A stretch of 64,000 nucleotides of DNA from Acanthochromis polyacanthus (lineage: Eukaryota; Chordata; Actinopteri; Pomacentridae): assembly GCF_021347895.1 (NCBI RefSeq), contig NC_067127.1, forward strand, positions 37,706,916-37,770,915, given 5' to 3'. The stretch's first letter is position 1. Each line of letters begins with the position of its first letter. Positions 51,101 through 58,719 of this stretch are shown here, piece after piece. The notes below the pieces were generated by a model. That model was not told the origin of the DNA. It searched no databases and saw only the letters and a list, made by a program, of their open reading frames with translations. Made by a program: the position numbers and the translations under genes.

Positions 51101-51179
51101 GCTCGAGGGAATAATCTGGAAGATTCTGGAATATTTTACCTGCTAGCTGCGACACGAAGGCATCAGCCGCCAGAGACAT
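32990..51179 (-). CDS. mtx2: Metaxin-2, mitochondrial outer-membrane import/SAM-associated protein, ten coding exons
   Basis: Metaxin-2 partners metaxin-1 on the cytosolic face of the mitochondrial outer membrane, in beta-barrel protein import and assembly. Coding exons: 51140-51179, 47740-47787, 45694-45740, 44250-44322, 41383-41459, 40821-40913, 40638-40676, 39520-39645, 38838-38914, 32990-33149. They total 780 nt and 259 aa (human about 263), with every junction GT/AG and all phases compatible. Diagnostic segments are [13 protein letters not shown] at the start, [70 protein letters not shown] and the C-terminal [16 protein letters not shown]. These cover the N-terminal thioredoxin/GST-like fold and the GST-C-like helical part. 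There is no break in the frame, so the gene looks functional. The introns are stuffed with tandem repeats and transposons. mtx2 flanks HoxD in vertebrates, which anchors the locus. Confidence 0.96.
33155..34112. repeat. A/C-rich minisatellite in mtx2 intron 9
   Basis: Units built from AAACACACAATGAAACAGTT and AAACACTATAAAATACTAT, in blocks of about 30 to 100 bp. The same repeat resumes at 38003-38240, so the Tc1 element inserted within it. Confidence 0.9.
34414..36659 (-). mobile_element. 5'-truncated non-LTR retrotransposon (CR1/L2/Rex1-like) nested in the Tc1
   Basis: Minus strand, 5' to 3': apurinic-type endonuclease (36590-35841) with GDFN and SDH motifs, a linker, then reverse transcriptase (35797-34599) with [20 protein letters not shown] and the catalytic FADDTTVVG. 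The RT centre is deleted and frames are broken. The 3' end carries the GACAATAAAGGCATTCTGAT tail typical of these fish LINEs. A poly-G/C run at 34633-34655 is internal. Clade is from memory. Confidence 0.8.
36728..37740 (+). pseudogene. Tc1-like transposase, frameshifted
   Basis: Starts [20 protein letters not shown] (HTH). It continues through [20 protein letters not shown] in another frame, then [18 protein letters not shown] (first catalytic Asp), [20 protein letters not shown], the second catalytic DNDPKHTSK and [11 protein letters not shown] with the third acidic residue. At least two frameshifts separate these. A 36-bp tandem duplication (about 37450-37521) repeats the [12 protein letters not shown] segment around the second catalytic Asp. 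Confidence 0.88.
38003..38240. repeat. Continuation of the AAACACACAAAGACACGCAA repeat after the Tc1
   Basis: Same motifs as 33155-34112; marks the other side of the insertion. Confidence 0.8.
38241..38837. other. AT-rich end of mtx2 intron 9, nothing specific seen
   Basis: Unique AT-rich sequence between the repeat and exon 9. Confidence 0.5.
38838..38914 (-). CDS. mtx2: mtx2 exon 9
   Basis: Acceptor TTTCAG, then [20 protein letters not shown] and YFFNK plus two bases, donor ACA|GTAAGT. Phase 2. Confidence 0.94.
38955..39512. repeat. 19/20-bp minisatellite filling mtx2 intron 8
   Basis: About 28 copies of CCTGGAGACGTTACCTAA(A)C. On the mtx2 strand each unit reads TTAGGTAACGTCTCCAGGG, so about 17 copies hold AGGTAACG, a 5'-splice-site-like word. 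The array abuts the true exon 8 donor, whose own intron sequence (GTAAGAAACGTCTCCAGGG) is the first unit. Confidence 0.95.
39520..39645 (-). CDS. mtx2: mtx2 exon 8
   Basis: Acceptor TTTTTGCAG, then [40 protein letters not shown] and EQ, donor CAG|GTAAGA. The intron 8 minisatellite begins immediately at this donor. Confidence 0.95.
39655..40615. repeat. ~14-bp AGGTAAACTACAGCTAAACT repeat filling mtx2 intron 7
   Basis: Units of TAAACTACAGG/CTAAACTACAG at 39690-40060 and of AAGTAAACCTG/AGGTAAACCAG at 40140-40600. Occupies almost the entire intron. The 110-codon minus frame here is repeat-made. Confidence 0.93.
40638..40676 (-). CDS. mtx2: mtx2 exon 7
   Basis: A 39-nt exon, [13 protein letters not shown], acceptor TCCTCAG and donor GAG|GTCTGT. 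Human is LYLQWCDEATVGE. It is too short to appear as an open frame of its own. Confidence 0.92.
40821..40913 (-). CDS. mtx2: mtx2 exon 6
   Basis: Acceptor CTTTCAG, then [20 protein letters not shown] and [11 protein letters not shown], donor GAG|GTATGA. Phase 0 at both ends. Confidence 0.95.
40914..42366. other. mtx2 introns 5 and part of 4 with dispersed repeat copy 2
   Basis: Apart from exon 5, this is AT-rich unique DNA. 41835-42110 is the second copy of the repeat at 28325-28550. Confidence 0.55.
41383..41459 (-). CDS. mtx2: mtx2 exon 5
   Basis: Acceptor CCTGTTTCAG, then [20 protein letters not shown] and QFTKAK, donor AAG|GTGACG. Nearly identical to human metaxin-2. Confidence 0.95.
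42766..43800 (+). mobile_element. Fish SINE-like/tRNA-like repeat, split by an insertion
   Basis: Starts GGCGGCTGTGGCTCAGGGGG, the A-box-like head of a common fish short repeat. It ends in the matching GGTGGTGGTCAGAGGGG and CTGCCCCAGGGCAGCTGTGG part after the insert at 42882-43697. Confidence 0.6.
42882..43697. mobile_element. 816-bp non-autonomous element with CAGCGCTCGATTTA ends
   Basis: CAGCGCTCGATTTA at the left is perfectly inverted at the right, and both flanks have TAATG (42877-42881 and 43698-43702), a 5-bp duplication. The interior has TTTTTGGTCGCC motifs and a T-run/G-run at 43010-43045. Fits a hAT-type element; the family is uncertain. Confidence 0.7.
44250..44322 (-). CDS. mtx2: mtx2 exon 4
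   Basis: Acceptor GTCCTGCAG, then [20 protein letters not shown] and MSPSG, donor TCAG|GTCAGT. It is swallowed by a repeat-encoded open frame of 271 codons; only this part is coding. Confidence 0.95.
44340..45495. repeat. 21-bp minisatellite in mtx2 intron 3, about 54 copies
   Basis: Unit CCCAACACTAACTCAGAATA plus A, with variants TCAACA and GACCCA. 21 bp is a multiple of three, so it stays open on the minus strand and gives a false 271-codon frame (YSELVLG repeats) that runs into exon 4. Confidence 0.97.
45694..45740 (-). CDS. mtx2: mtx2 exon 3
   Basis: Acceptor TTTCCTCAG, then [16 protein letters not shown], donor CAG|GTCAAC. Human has GEQILLSDNAASLAVQ. Confidence 0.93.
45770..46130. repeat. 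TTACCTAAATATTATCTAAA repeat in mtx2 intron 2
   Basis: Units of 11-12 bp alternating ATTACCTAA and ATTATCTAG/A. Confidence 0.9.
46150..46380. repeat. Degenerate GTCTTGTTTTTGTCATTTT repeat
   Basis: Same family as 17290-17480 and 18455-19060. Confidence 0.75.
46495..47690. repeat. 32-bp minisatellite in mtx2 intron 2, about 37 copies
   Basis: Unit contains CAGTCAGAAGGACCTGTAGA and GGACAGTCAAAC, with two common variant sites (CTG/CAG and TCA/TTA). Confidence 0.97.
47740..47787 (-). CDS. mtx2: mtx2 exon 2
   Basis: Acceptor TCTGACAG, then [16 protein letters not shown], then donor AAGG|GTGAGT. Phase 1 at both ends. It lies 50 bp from the end of the 32-bp minisatellite in intron 2. Confidence 0.95.
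48073..49260 (-). mobile_element. Tc1-like transposon, one end missing, in mtx2 intron 1
   Basis: The left end CAGCTCAAAAAAATTAAAGG follows a TA. No inverted partner is present at the right, so that end is lost or very diverged. Confidence 0.75.
48239..49116 (-). pseudogene. Tc1-like transposase, broken in two frames
   Basis: Minus strand. The first frame (49116-48679) has [32 protein letters not shown] (first catalytic Asp) and [12 protein letters not shown]. The second (48682-48239) has [11 protein letters not shown] (second Asp) and [17 protein letters not shown] (third acidic residue, Glu). A single frameshift near 48680 separates them. The N-terminal HTH is missing or scrambled. Confidence 0.88.
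49261..51040. repeat. Degenerate repeats of mtx2 intron 1
   Basis: 49300-49570 has the TTTTGGACAAATTT-type motif. 50040-51040 has about ten diverged copies of an ~80-110 bp unit with GAGCAGCTAATGTTGCTG, TTAGCATAAAAAATG and GATAATAATTATATT. Confidence 0.65.
51140..51179 (-). CDS. mtx2: mtx2 exon 1
   Basis: ATG at 51179 and 13 codons ([13 protein letters not shown]) plus one base. Donor GCAG|GTAAAA. This matches the human start MSLVAEAFVSQIA closely, which fixes the start codon. Confidence 0.93.
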
Positions 51180-52237
51180 GTCTCTGCTGGGATAAAACCA
51201 CCAGTTTTTAAAGGTTCTACTGGTTTTAACACCAGATATAACAGTTTCAGGTCGAACTACAGACGCTCTAAGGACAACAGCTCACCGGTCCGGCCAGCAT
51301 TAGCGTCCGGACCAGGAACTCTGACTCCGGTATTTGGTTCCACTACACCGGCACACTTTATACAAAACAATAGAATAAATGAAGTTATTAAAAAAGAATA
51401 AATTAAGTTAATAAAAAACTAAATAAAGGCTTTTATATGTTGTTATTATACAAATGTAATCAATCCGATTTCAGGAGTTTTTGAGTTCTCCTGTCAGTCA
51501 GCAGAGGCGCTGCTGCCCCCTACAGGCCGTTTACTGACACCACACCACACTATTTATTATTATTATTATTTAAAAACAATAATAATGATAATAAAAATAC
51601 AAATAACAATAACAACAATAATAATAACAGTAATAATAACAATAATCGTAATAATAAAAACAATAATAATAATCATCATGAAACATCCTGCTGCTTTGTG
51701 TTAATTAATAGTTCAGGTAATAAAAAATGAAAATAGATTTAATTTTCAGAGGAAACATCTCCTCTCCTAACTTCATGTATTTTGTTATTTGAACATAATT
51801 TCATCAGAAGTCGTCACAACTCAGAAAGATTAATTCAAACCGCTGATAATTATTGAGCTCAAACAATAATTTTTCGAATGTAGGAAAATCCTTTGAGCAA
51901 AAAAAAAAAAAGATGTTTTTAACATTTTTAACTATAGTCTTTTGGATGGTTCATTGTAGTTTTATAGAATTCTCCTGTACAGAGACCTTAACTTTAACTT
52001 TAAATTAATATATTACACATATACTACAAATTAAATGAGCTGCTAAGCTACCACACACTACTGAATAATAATGACAATAAAAGTCATTATTAAAACCCAT
52101 GCACAACAGACTTCTTCTTCTTCTGGGTTTTCTCCTTCCTCTTCTCCTTCTCCTCGTCCAATCAGATTTGAGAACAGCTCATCTGCCAATAACAGAGCAG
52201 CTTTAGAGCCCCGCCTCTTTTTAAACTCCAGGAGAAG
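51180..52237. other. mtx2 upstream region, no gene seen
   Basis: The first ~200 bp next to the mtx2 start would hold its promoter. 51545-51680 is AT-rich with ATA/AATAAT simple repeats. The last 100 bp contain the CCAAT, GC-box and TTTTTAAA motifs ahead of the 52238 candidate. Confidence 0.5.
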
Positions 52238-54861
52238 ATGGCTTCCAGCTCAGACAGGTGAGGACTGTTAGAACTTCCTGTGGTTTTGATGTGATGTTTG
52301 TTGTAATTAAATAAATTAAATGTGACTTTCAGGAGTTCCATCTGCCGCTGCTGGAGCCGGAAAGTTCAATAAAATCAGAAGATAAACAGATGAGCATGAC
52401 TTCTGTTCAGGTTTCTGCTCAGAAGGTCTCAGGTGTGGAAGCTGCTTCTCAACACTTCATCATTTTGGTTGAGTTTAATCATGCTGCTGATTATCCTTAA
52501 AAATATGAAATGAAACTGTAAAAAATTCTAAAACAGAGTTCAGGTTTCTGTTCAAGGAACCTGCTGGCATTAAGTTATTATTACAAGATAGAAATTGTAT
52601 TGTATTTTGTATTGTATTTATCATTTCATTTCAGGCAAGTATATGCAATAGAACCGCATTTTATGCAAACAGATATATTATTATTTCCGTACAGCAACTA
52701 CAAAGCTACAGTAGATGTTACATACAGTAGGTTCTGATGCCTGAAAGGCCTGATTCAGACAAACCTTTAAAGTGTCAGACATCGTTTTCATGAGTTTATA
52801 GATGTCAATAAAGCAAGGAAAATAAGAAACACCTTTGATTGTAGTAGAAAAACTTGTTCCTTTAACTCACAGTAGTTCACTGGTTGAACATAATTTAATG
52901 GGAATTTGTCTGAACTCACAAAGATGGAAACTGTTGGATTCTTACAGACCTGGAGGGCATTTGGATTTCTAAATGTTTTTAAAAAAAACTTTTCTTCTCC
53001 AGTTTTCTGCTCCACATTGATCAATAATAAGCTATCAAAGCTTCCACATCAATGGTAGCATCTTTATTCCATGTTTCTGTGTTGTTGCTAACCCTACTCT
53101 AATCCATGCTAATGTGATCTTTTTCTCAGCAGTAGAAGCTAGATACTTAGCTAGCTGTTACTGCTGACCACTGATGGAAAACAGTCCAAAGAATGAGTCT
53201 GATCCTGATAATAGGAGGTAGAGTGAGACGTGAAATCAAGACAGATGGAAAATAGAAGAGAGGACACAGCTTTGCTCTACAGTTGCTCTAGTTGTCAAAA
53301 AAATACACAGATTTCATCCAAAGTGACTAAAATGTTTGTCAAACTGACTGGAATTTGTCCCAATTTTGCTCAGAATGACTTCAGAGTCATCACATTTTCC
53401 CAAAGTCTGTCTGGAATTATCCCAGAGATCACTGAAGTGTGATTTAATGGAGCTCTACTCAAAGTTTGACCTCAATAACTGAAATTTGGCCAGAAATAAT
53501 TTTTAAAAATACTCAAATCTGCATAAAGACTGAAAATCTGTCCTAAATGAGTTTTGAAGAAGTTTAAAGAACATTTTTAAATTGTACATTGTGTCTTATT
53601 AGTAAATATTAATAATTTTAATGCTGTTCATGCCGTATTGTTTCCACCTGTATGTGGGTTTAATGTGGACAGAATGAGCAGGAATCAGAGTAAAAACACG
53701 TCAAATCTCAGCTTTAAAATGCTGCTGAACCTGAAACCTGCAGCTCCCTGTCAGCCCCTGAACCTCATCTCATCTTTATCTCTTTAGCTTTGTGTTTAGT
53801 TTTTTCTTTTTTTCCCTCAAACTGAGATCATTTCAGAGATTTATCTTCTTTGTGTCTCAGGCTGCAGTTCCGGGAGCCACCAGTGGGGGACATCAGTGCT
53901 TCACCAGAAGAAACATCCAGGTTTCTAAAAACACAAACATCTCAGCAGAACATCCATCCATCATCCATCCATCCATCATCCATCCATCTATCATCCATCC
54001 ATCCATCCATCCATCCATCCATCCATCCATCCATCCATGATCTGCTTCAGAAGGTTCACTTTTTAATGAAGAAACCACTGCAGCTGTTAAAGCTCCTGTG
54101 ACTTTATCTGCAGTCACTCAATTAAAATCTACATTTAAGAATAATCATAAAATATAAATTAGAATGTGATCAAATAAAAAAAGATTCACAGTTAGACAGA
54201 AAAAAAATTACCAAAGATATATTTAAAGAAATGTTGAAATGTGTGTTTTTGCAGACATAAATGATATTTTTACCATATCTGGACTAAAATGTTGCTGCTC
54301 TGTTAAATTAAGCTTCTAAAAAAATACATGTTTCAAATAATTTCTATTTTCTTTTGTTAATTAGGTCAGAAACTGTGAACGTCTGTCACAATGTTTGATA
54401 TAAATCTCACATTATTTTGGACATATTGAGGCATTTTTACATATTTTAAGTCATTTTGTTCATGTATGTTGTGTTAAAAACTCTCCTTTCTAATCCGTGA
54501 ATGTCAAAATAAAGCTGGCAGGAATTTATCTGATGTTTTCCTTTTAGCTAAATTAAATTACAGTTAGTTTTATTTGTCATCTATAAACTGTATTTTAGGT
54601 TCAGACCGTTACGTGGCTGGTTTTTGTTGATATTAATTCTGGTACCAACCTAATGACATTTTGTTGTTGTGTTTTTTATATTTGTGTGTTTTTCTGCGCT
54701 GACAGATTGTCTATGTTTTAACAGAATCTTTTTTTTAACATGCTGAAGCCACGTTTCTATTTTTTAATGCATCTTGCAGCCTTTGCCTCCCGGTTTTCTA
54801 CTTTTTGCGGGGTTTTCCCCCTTATTTACGGCGCAGACATGGAGCAGCTTTTGCTTTGTGA
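52238..54861 (+). CDS. Candidate small unrecognised gene, opposite strand between mtx2 and hoxd4b
   Basis: I do not recognise it. Two CCAAT boxes, a GC box and a TTTTTAAA stretch (about 52157-52225) precede an ATG with A at -3 and G at +4 at 52238. MASSSD and two bases end in a good donor (CAG|GTGAGG, 52257/52258). A pyrimidine-rich acceptor at 53860 opens 53861-53920, in frame, giving [20 protein letters not shown]. The next donor (CAG|GTTTCT) is weak. One option joins an acceptor at 54778-54779 to 54780-54861, ending in TGA for a 53-aa product. The other reads through a (CATC)n tract to about 54101. The start and first junction are seen in sequence; that it is expressed or translated is inference. 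It could instead be an antisense lncRNA. Confidence 0.3.
53947..54037. repeat. (ATCC)n/CATC microsatellite
   Basis: Interrupted ATCC tetramers, then an uninterrupted run. Confidence 0.95.
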
Positions 54862-55070
54862 GTGATGTCTGCGTCTCTCGGCTTCCTGATGGATCTGCTC
54901 TTCTGCACACGGAGCCGCGTCTCCACCGGATGACTCCAATTAATGGCTTTCAGCGCCCGTTTCCCTCAAACATCAGCCACTCAGTGTTTCCAGGCGCTTC
55001 AGGAGGACTTTACACCGACTTACAGGAGTTTCCTGCACACTGAGGAGTTCACACCGAGCCGCAGTCAGGC
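54774..55070. promoter_or_regulatory. Non-repetitive GC-richer block, candidate conserved noncoding element
   Basis: A complex, repeat-free block in the interval where hoxd3 would lie, including CCAATTAATGG with a homeodomain core. No Hox frame is visible on either strand. Candidate regulatory element or relic of the lost Hox3 region. Confidence 0.25.
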
Positions 55071-55094
55071 CTCGACCTGAACCTCAGGCTCCGA

Positions 55095-55191
55095 TCTGAT
55101 TTCAGGATTTAAGGATTTATGCTGCGAGAACTTTGGTTTTGTCTCCAAAAGGGAGGCGGCTCTTTAGAACGTGAACTGATTTATGTTCCTA

Positions 55192-55267
<76 letters not shown>

Positions 55268-55553
55268 CTTTATCCTCATATATGTTCTCATTGTGCGCTG
55301 TGCGTAAAAGGCGCATATGAGCCCCTGTTCCAAAGATAAATTAAATATTTAATGTTTACTGCCACATAATGATTTTAAATTTTACATTCTCTCAGTTTCA
55401 GAAGAAAACCAGGGTAGTTTAGATTTTTTTCTGATTGACCCCCAAATCTGCACTCTGACGCTTCACGATTTACGCTGCGCCTCCCTTTTGGAGAGGTTTT
55501 GTCTCCAAAAGGGAGGCGGGCTCCTTAGAATGAAAACTGATTTACGTTCCTTC

Positions 55554-55610
<57 letters not shown>

Positions 55611-55933
55611 CTTTATCCCCGTATGTTCTCGTTGTGCGCTGTGCCTACATTGTGCGTAAAAGGTGCATATTAACCCCAGTTACAAAGATAAACAATAAAT
55701 ATAAACTTTTGCCACATGACACTTTTTTATATTTTACATTTTAATAGTTTCAAAAGAAAAACAGGAGAGTTTAAGTATTTTCTGACTGACCTGGAGCGGC
55801 CTCCTCTGTAGAATCACCGTTTAAATCAGAGCAAGTCTGCGATCTGACGCTTCAGGATTTATGATGCGAACTTTGCTTTTGTCTCCAAAAAGGAAGCGGC
55901 TCCTTGGAATGTGAACTGATTTATTTTCCTTCA

Positions 55934-56027
<94 letters not shown>

Positions 56028-56150
56028 CTTTATCCCCATATGTTCTCGCTGTGCGGAAAAGTCCCTGCTCCAAAGAAAAATATAATCTTTTATTATTTAC
56101 TGACAGATAACATTTTATATTTTACATTCTATCAGTTTCAGGAGGACTGA
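55095..56150. repeat. Three tandem copies of a ~365-bp unit downstream of hoxd4b
   Basis: Each copy has TTTGTCTCCAAAAGGGAGGC (at about 55140, 55499 and 55879), GAACTGATTTA, a (CA)n tract (55194-55265, 55556-55608, 55936-56025), CTCCTTTATCC and TGTTCTC. The third copy is followed by unique sequence. Confidence 0.9.
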
Positions 56151-56384
56151 CCGGCCTCGTTGGTTCTACAGACGAAATGTTTTAAATCTGCAGGAGCTGC
56201 TCCGTTGAGCCATAACGCGCCACATGTTGGTTTTGGCTCGGCTCGGCTCGGTTCACTTTGTTTCCTTAAACAAAGATGTTGTGGCCCTCAGAGAGCCGCT
56301 CTTAAACTTTATGATACTGACGGTGGAGAGGATTGTTTTTACGCACAGCGGCTTCAGTGGAGACAAACCTTTAATGGTGTAATT

Positions 56385-56389
<5 letters not shown>

Positions 56390-56459
<70 letters not shown>
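56390..56459. repeat. (CA)n microsatellite just past the hoxd4b 3' end
   Basis: About 34 CA units. Confidence 0.97.
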
Positions 56460-56462
<3 letters not shown>

Positions 56463-56477
56463 CAGTTTGGTAGTTTT

Positions 56478-56483
56478 TTTATT
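56478..56483 (-). terminator. Possible hoxd4b polyadenylation signal
   Basis: AATAAA on the minus strand about 430 nt past the hoxd4b stop, just before a (CA)n tract. Position and sequence fit a polyadenylation signal, but such hexamers are common in AT-rich DNA. Confidence 0.3.
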
Positions 56484-56914
56484 TTATCAAAACATTTATA
56501 CAGATAAATTTTTTACACAAAGTTTTTCTTTAATTATTTTCAAAATTGAGCTCAAACGTAGAAAAGAAGCTGGAAGCTGCTAAAAGAATAAAAAGTTTCT
56601 CTCTAAATAACACAATAAGTACTGCAGTAAAGCTGTCATAACAACAATAATAACAATAATAATAATAGCATATTGACTGGAATCAGCTCTGTATTGTTTC
56701 CGTCCTGAGAACAGAAGCTGCTTTAGCTCTCCATCCTCACATCAGGAATCCAAATGTTTCTGCTCCGAGGCTTTGGTCATTTTTCTTTCTGTACATGTTC
56801 ATAAATTCAGATAAAACCCTGTTTGAATGTTTACCCTGTAGAACAACAAAGACCCTGTTTTCTCCTGAATCTGCTTCTATCATCACACATAAAGACGTAA
56901 AGCTGCTGCACACG

Positions 56915-56982
56915 TCACACCGTGATCCCCGCCTTCACAGACTCTCCACCGCCGCCGCCGCCGCTGCTGCTGCTGCTGCTGC

Positions 56983-57027
<45 letters not shown>

Positions 57028-57273
57028 CCCGCCTGCTCTTGCTGCGGCCCTTGGTGTTGGGCAGCTTGTTGTCTTTCTTCCAGCGCATGCGCCGGTTCTG
57101 GAACCACACCTTCACCTGCCGCTCGGACAGGCAGAGCGCGTGAGCCACCTCGACGCGTCGGCGGCGCGTGAGGTACCGGCTGAAGTGGAACTCCTTCTCC
57201 AGCTCCAGGACCTGCTGGCGCGTGTACGCCGTGCGCAGGCGCTTCGGCTCCGGACCCACGTGGTTCGGATTCA
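56915..57273 (-). CDS. hoxd4b: hoxd4b exon 2 (homeodomain and low-complexity tail)
   Basis: The acceptor TTTTTCCAG ends at 57274. Joining G from exon 1 to TG gives Val137 of VNPNH, the usual Hox4 junction. The exon encodes the complete homeodomain, then 14 Asn, 7 Ser and 6 Gly, then ESVKAGITV and TGA at 56915-56917. The Asn run is a pure triplet repeat (GTT on the plus strand) and probably varies in length. Confidence 0.9.
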
Positions 57274-57489
57274 CTGGAAAAACAACCACAGAAAATAAAC
57301 ACTTTATTTCGACGTTTAGTTCAGTTTTTATTTCATTTCCGTTTCTGTAAAAATTAACCCAGTTCAACTCAAATATTTTTGATCTGTTTAGTTTTTACTG
57401 CTTCAGAATTTTACTGTTTTTGTTCCTTTAATCCACATTTATGGAGAACTGGGAGCTGGTTTTAGTGCCGAGCTGCAACTTTTTGTTAG

Positions 57490-57570
<81 letters not shown>

Positions 57571-58204
57571 TGCAGGGCCATAAAACTTTATGGGGCCATA
57601 ATTCTCTCTGAGTCTCACTGAGCTCGTAAATATCTGGACAACAAAAAGCGGCTCACAGATGGAGCAGAAACAGAAGAGACACATGGACAGACAGACAGAC
57701 AGACAGGTAGACAGACAGGTAGACAGACAGGTAGACAGACAGGTAGACAGACAGGTAGACAGACGGACAGAAGAGGCAGGGGCTCCGGGTCTCACCGTGC
57801 GCTACGTGCACCTTCTTCATCCAGGGGTAAACCACCACCGGCGGCCGCTCTCTGCTCGCACACGCCGCCCTCCGCTGCACCTGAGGCGGCTTTCCGCAGG
57901 TCGTCCAGGCCGGGCCCTGCTGCAGGTCCCCCACCGGGAGCCGGTCCTTCCCGGGGCCCGGGCCCTCCCTGCAGGCCGGGTAGAGCCGCGGCGGTGCGTC
58001 CTGCGCAGAGGGAGGATATGCGGGTTGCTGCGGGTCGTACGGAGGCGGAGGCGGCTGCAGGTTCTGGTATCCCCCTCCGTAGCTGCCTCCGCCGTCCTGG
58101 GGGCAGTTATAATACCCCCCCTGGTCACTGAAATTACTGTAATCTTCTTCACAAGGCGGGAACTGCGGCTCTGCGTATTTACAGCTCAGCACGAACGAGT
58201 CCAT
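56915..58204 (-). CDS. hoxd4b: Hox paralogue-group-4 homeodomain transcription factor, two exons (hoxd4b)
   Basis: Nuclear DNA-binding factor of anterior-posterior patterning. CDS is 57796-58204 joined to 56915-57273 (768 nt, 255 aa) with a 522-bp phase-1 intron and GT/AG ends. The N-terminus carries the Hox4 signature (FPPCEE at residues 15-20). Residues 30-110 are Gly/Tyr/Pro-rich. The Pbx-binding hexapeptide YPWM is at 126-129, followed by KKVHV. The homeodomain is at about 146-205 with W48, F49, Q50, N51 and R53 intact, and the Hox4/Hoxd4-like LPNTKGR follows it. I chose the ATG at 58204 because A at -3 and G at +4 give a strong context and Hox4 proteins start just before this motif; an in-frame ATG at 58285 lies in the leader. 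Assignment to D-b rests on linkage to mtx2 and miR-10d and on GPEPKR before the homeodomain. The homeodomain is divergent (four Ile to Val changes) and the tail is a run of Asn, Ser and Gly instead of the usual C-terminus. Group 4 is near certain; the D-b label is strong inference. Confidence 0.9.
57490..57570. repeat. (CA)n microsatellite in the hoxd4b intron
   Basis: About 78 bp of uninterrupted CA/GT, roughly 15% of the 522-bp intron. Confidence 0.95.
57680..57768. repeat. GACAGACAGGTA-type repeat in the hoxd4b intron
   Basis: A 12-bp tandem repeat made of GACA and GGTA tetramers, starting about 30 nt inside the donor. On the transcribed strand it reads TGTCTGTCTACC. Confidence 0.9.
57796..58204 (-). 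CDS. hoxd4b: hoxd4b exon 1 (N-terminus and YPWM)
   Basis: Encodes residues 1-136 plus the first base of codon 137. The donor is ACG|GTGAGA at 57796/57795. It contains the FPPCEE motif, a five-proline run near residues 51-55 and the YPWMKKVHV block. The exon is GC-rich, unlike the AT-rich surroundings. Confidence 0.9.
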
Positions 58205-58520
58205 GATTGATTTATAGCGCGGCTGCTGCGGAATACTAATTTTTCTTTCTGGCCCTCGGTCCGTTCGGTGTCGCCCCTCTGGCATTCGGCCATCCTGCGC
58301 CTGTCAAATAGACGGACGGCCGCGCGGGACACGTGACCCCGCGGCCAGCCAATGGGAGGCCAGCCCGGGTTGTTTATGTGGGCCGTAATGGACTCATTTG
58401 GAGAGAATGTCGGAGCCTGGAGGAGCAGGAACTCCTCCGATACCTGAACCGATCCATGAATAAAGCTATCGATCACCCCCTCCCCTGGCTGCCCCTCCCT
58501 CCCTCCCCCCACAGATGGCT
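58205..58520 (-). promoter_or_regulatory. Putative hoxd4b proximal promoter and leader
   Basis: A GC-rich block directly upstream of the hoxd4b start. It holds an E-box CACGTG (58330-58335), a CCAAT box (58349-58353) and a Pbx/Hox-type TGATCGAT on the minus strand (58468-58475). A TATAAA-like motif lies only about 10 nt before the ATG, too close to set this start. The motifs are read from sequence; function is inferred from position. Confidence 0.45.
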
Positions 58521-58719
58521 GGAACATTACTGCGGCCCAAGCGGAGGCCGGCGGGCCCAGGTTCGGCCTTGTGGCGGTCAAAGGGCGGACAACAAAACGC
58601 GGCGCTGCGAGCAGAGAAAGGAGATAAAAGGCTCCGGACAGTGACTAGTGTTCGGCTTTGTTGGGCTTTGTTCGGCCTGGGGTCAGGCAGCAGCAGCAAC
58701 AAATGATGAGAAACGCGAC

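Larger units (their letters stand above)
57780..58690. other. CpG-rich island over hoxd4b exon 1 and promoter
   Basis: Many CpG dinucleotides and high GC compared with the AT-rich, CpG-poor flanks. It covers exon 1, the leader and the proximal upstream region, as is common for Hox promoters. Confidence 0.6.

Noticed and set aside
57659..58210. 183-codon plus-strand frame over hoxd4b exon 1
   Set aside because: Antisense shadow of a GC-rich exon; begins in the intronic tetranucleotide repeat.
58205..58285. Upstream in-frame ATG giving hoxd4b 27 extra residues
   Set aside because: The extension is basic and lacks Hox4 similarity. The second ATG has the stronger context and fits the family start.
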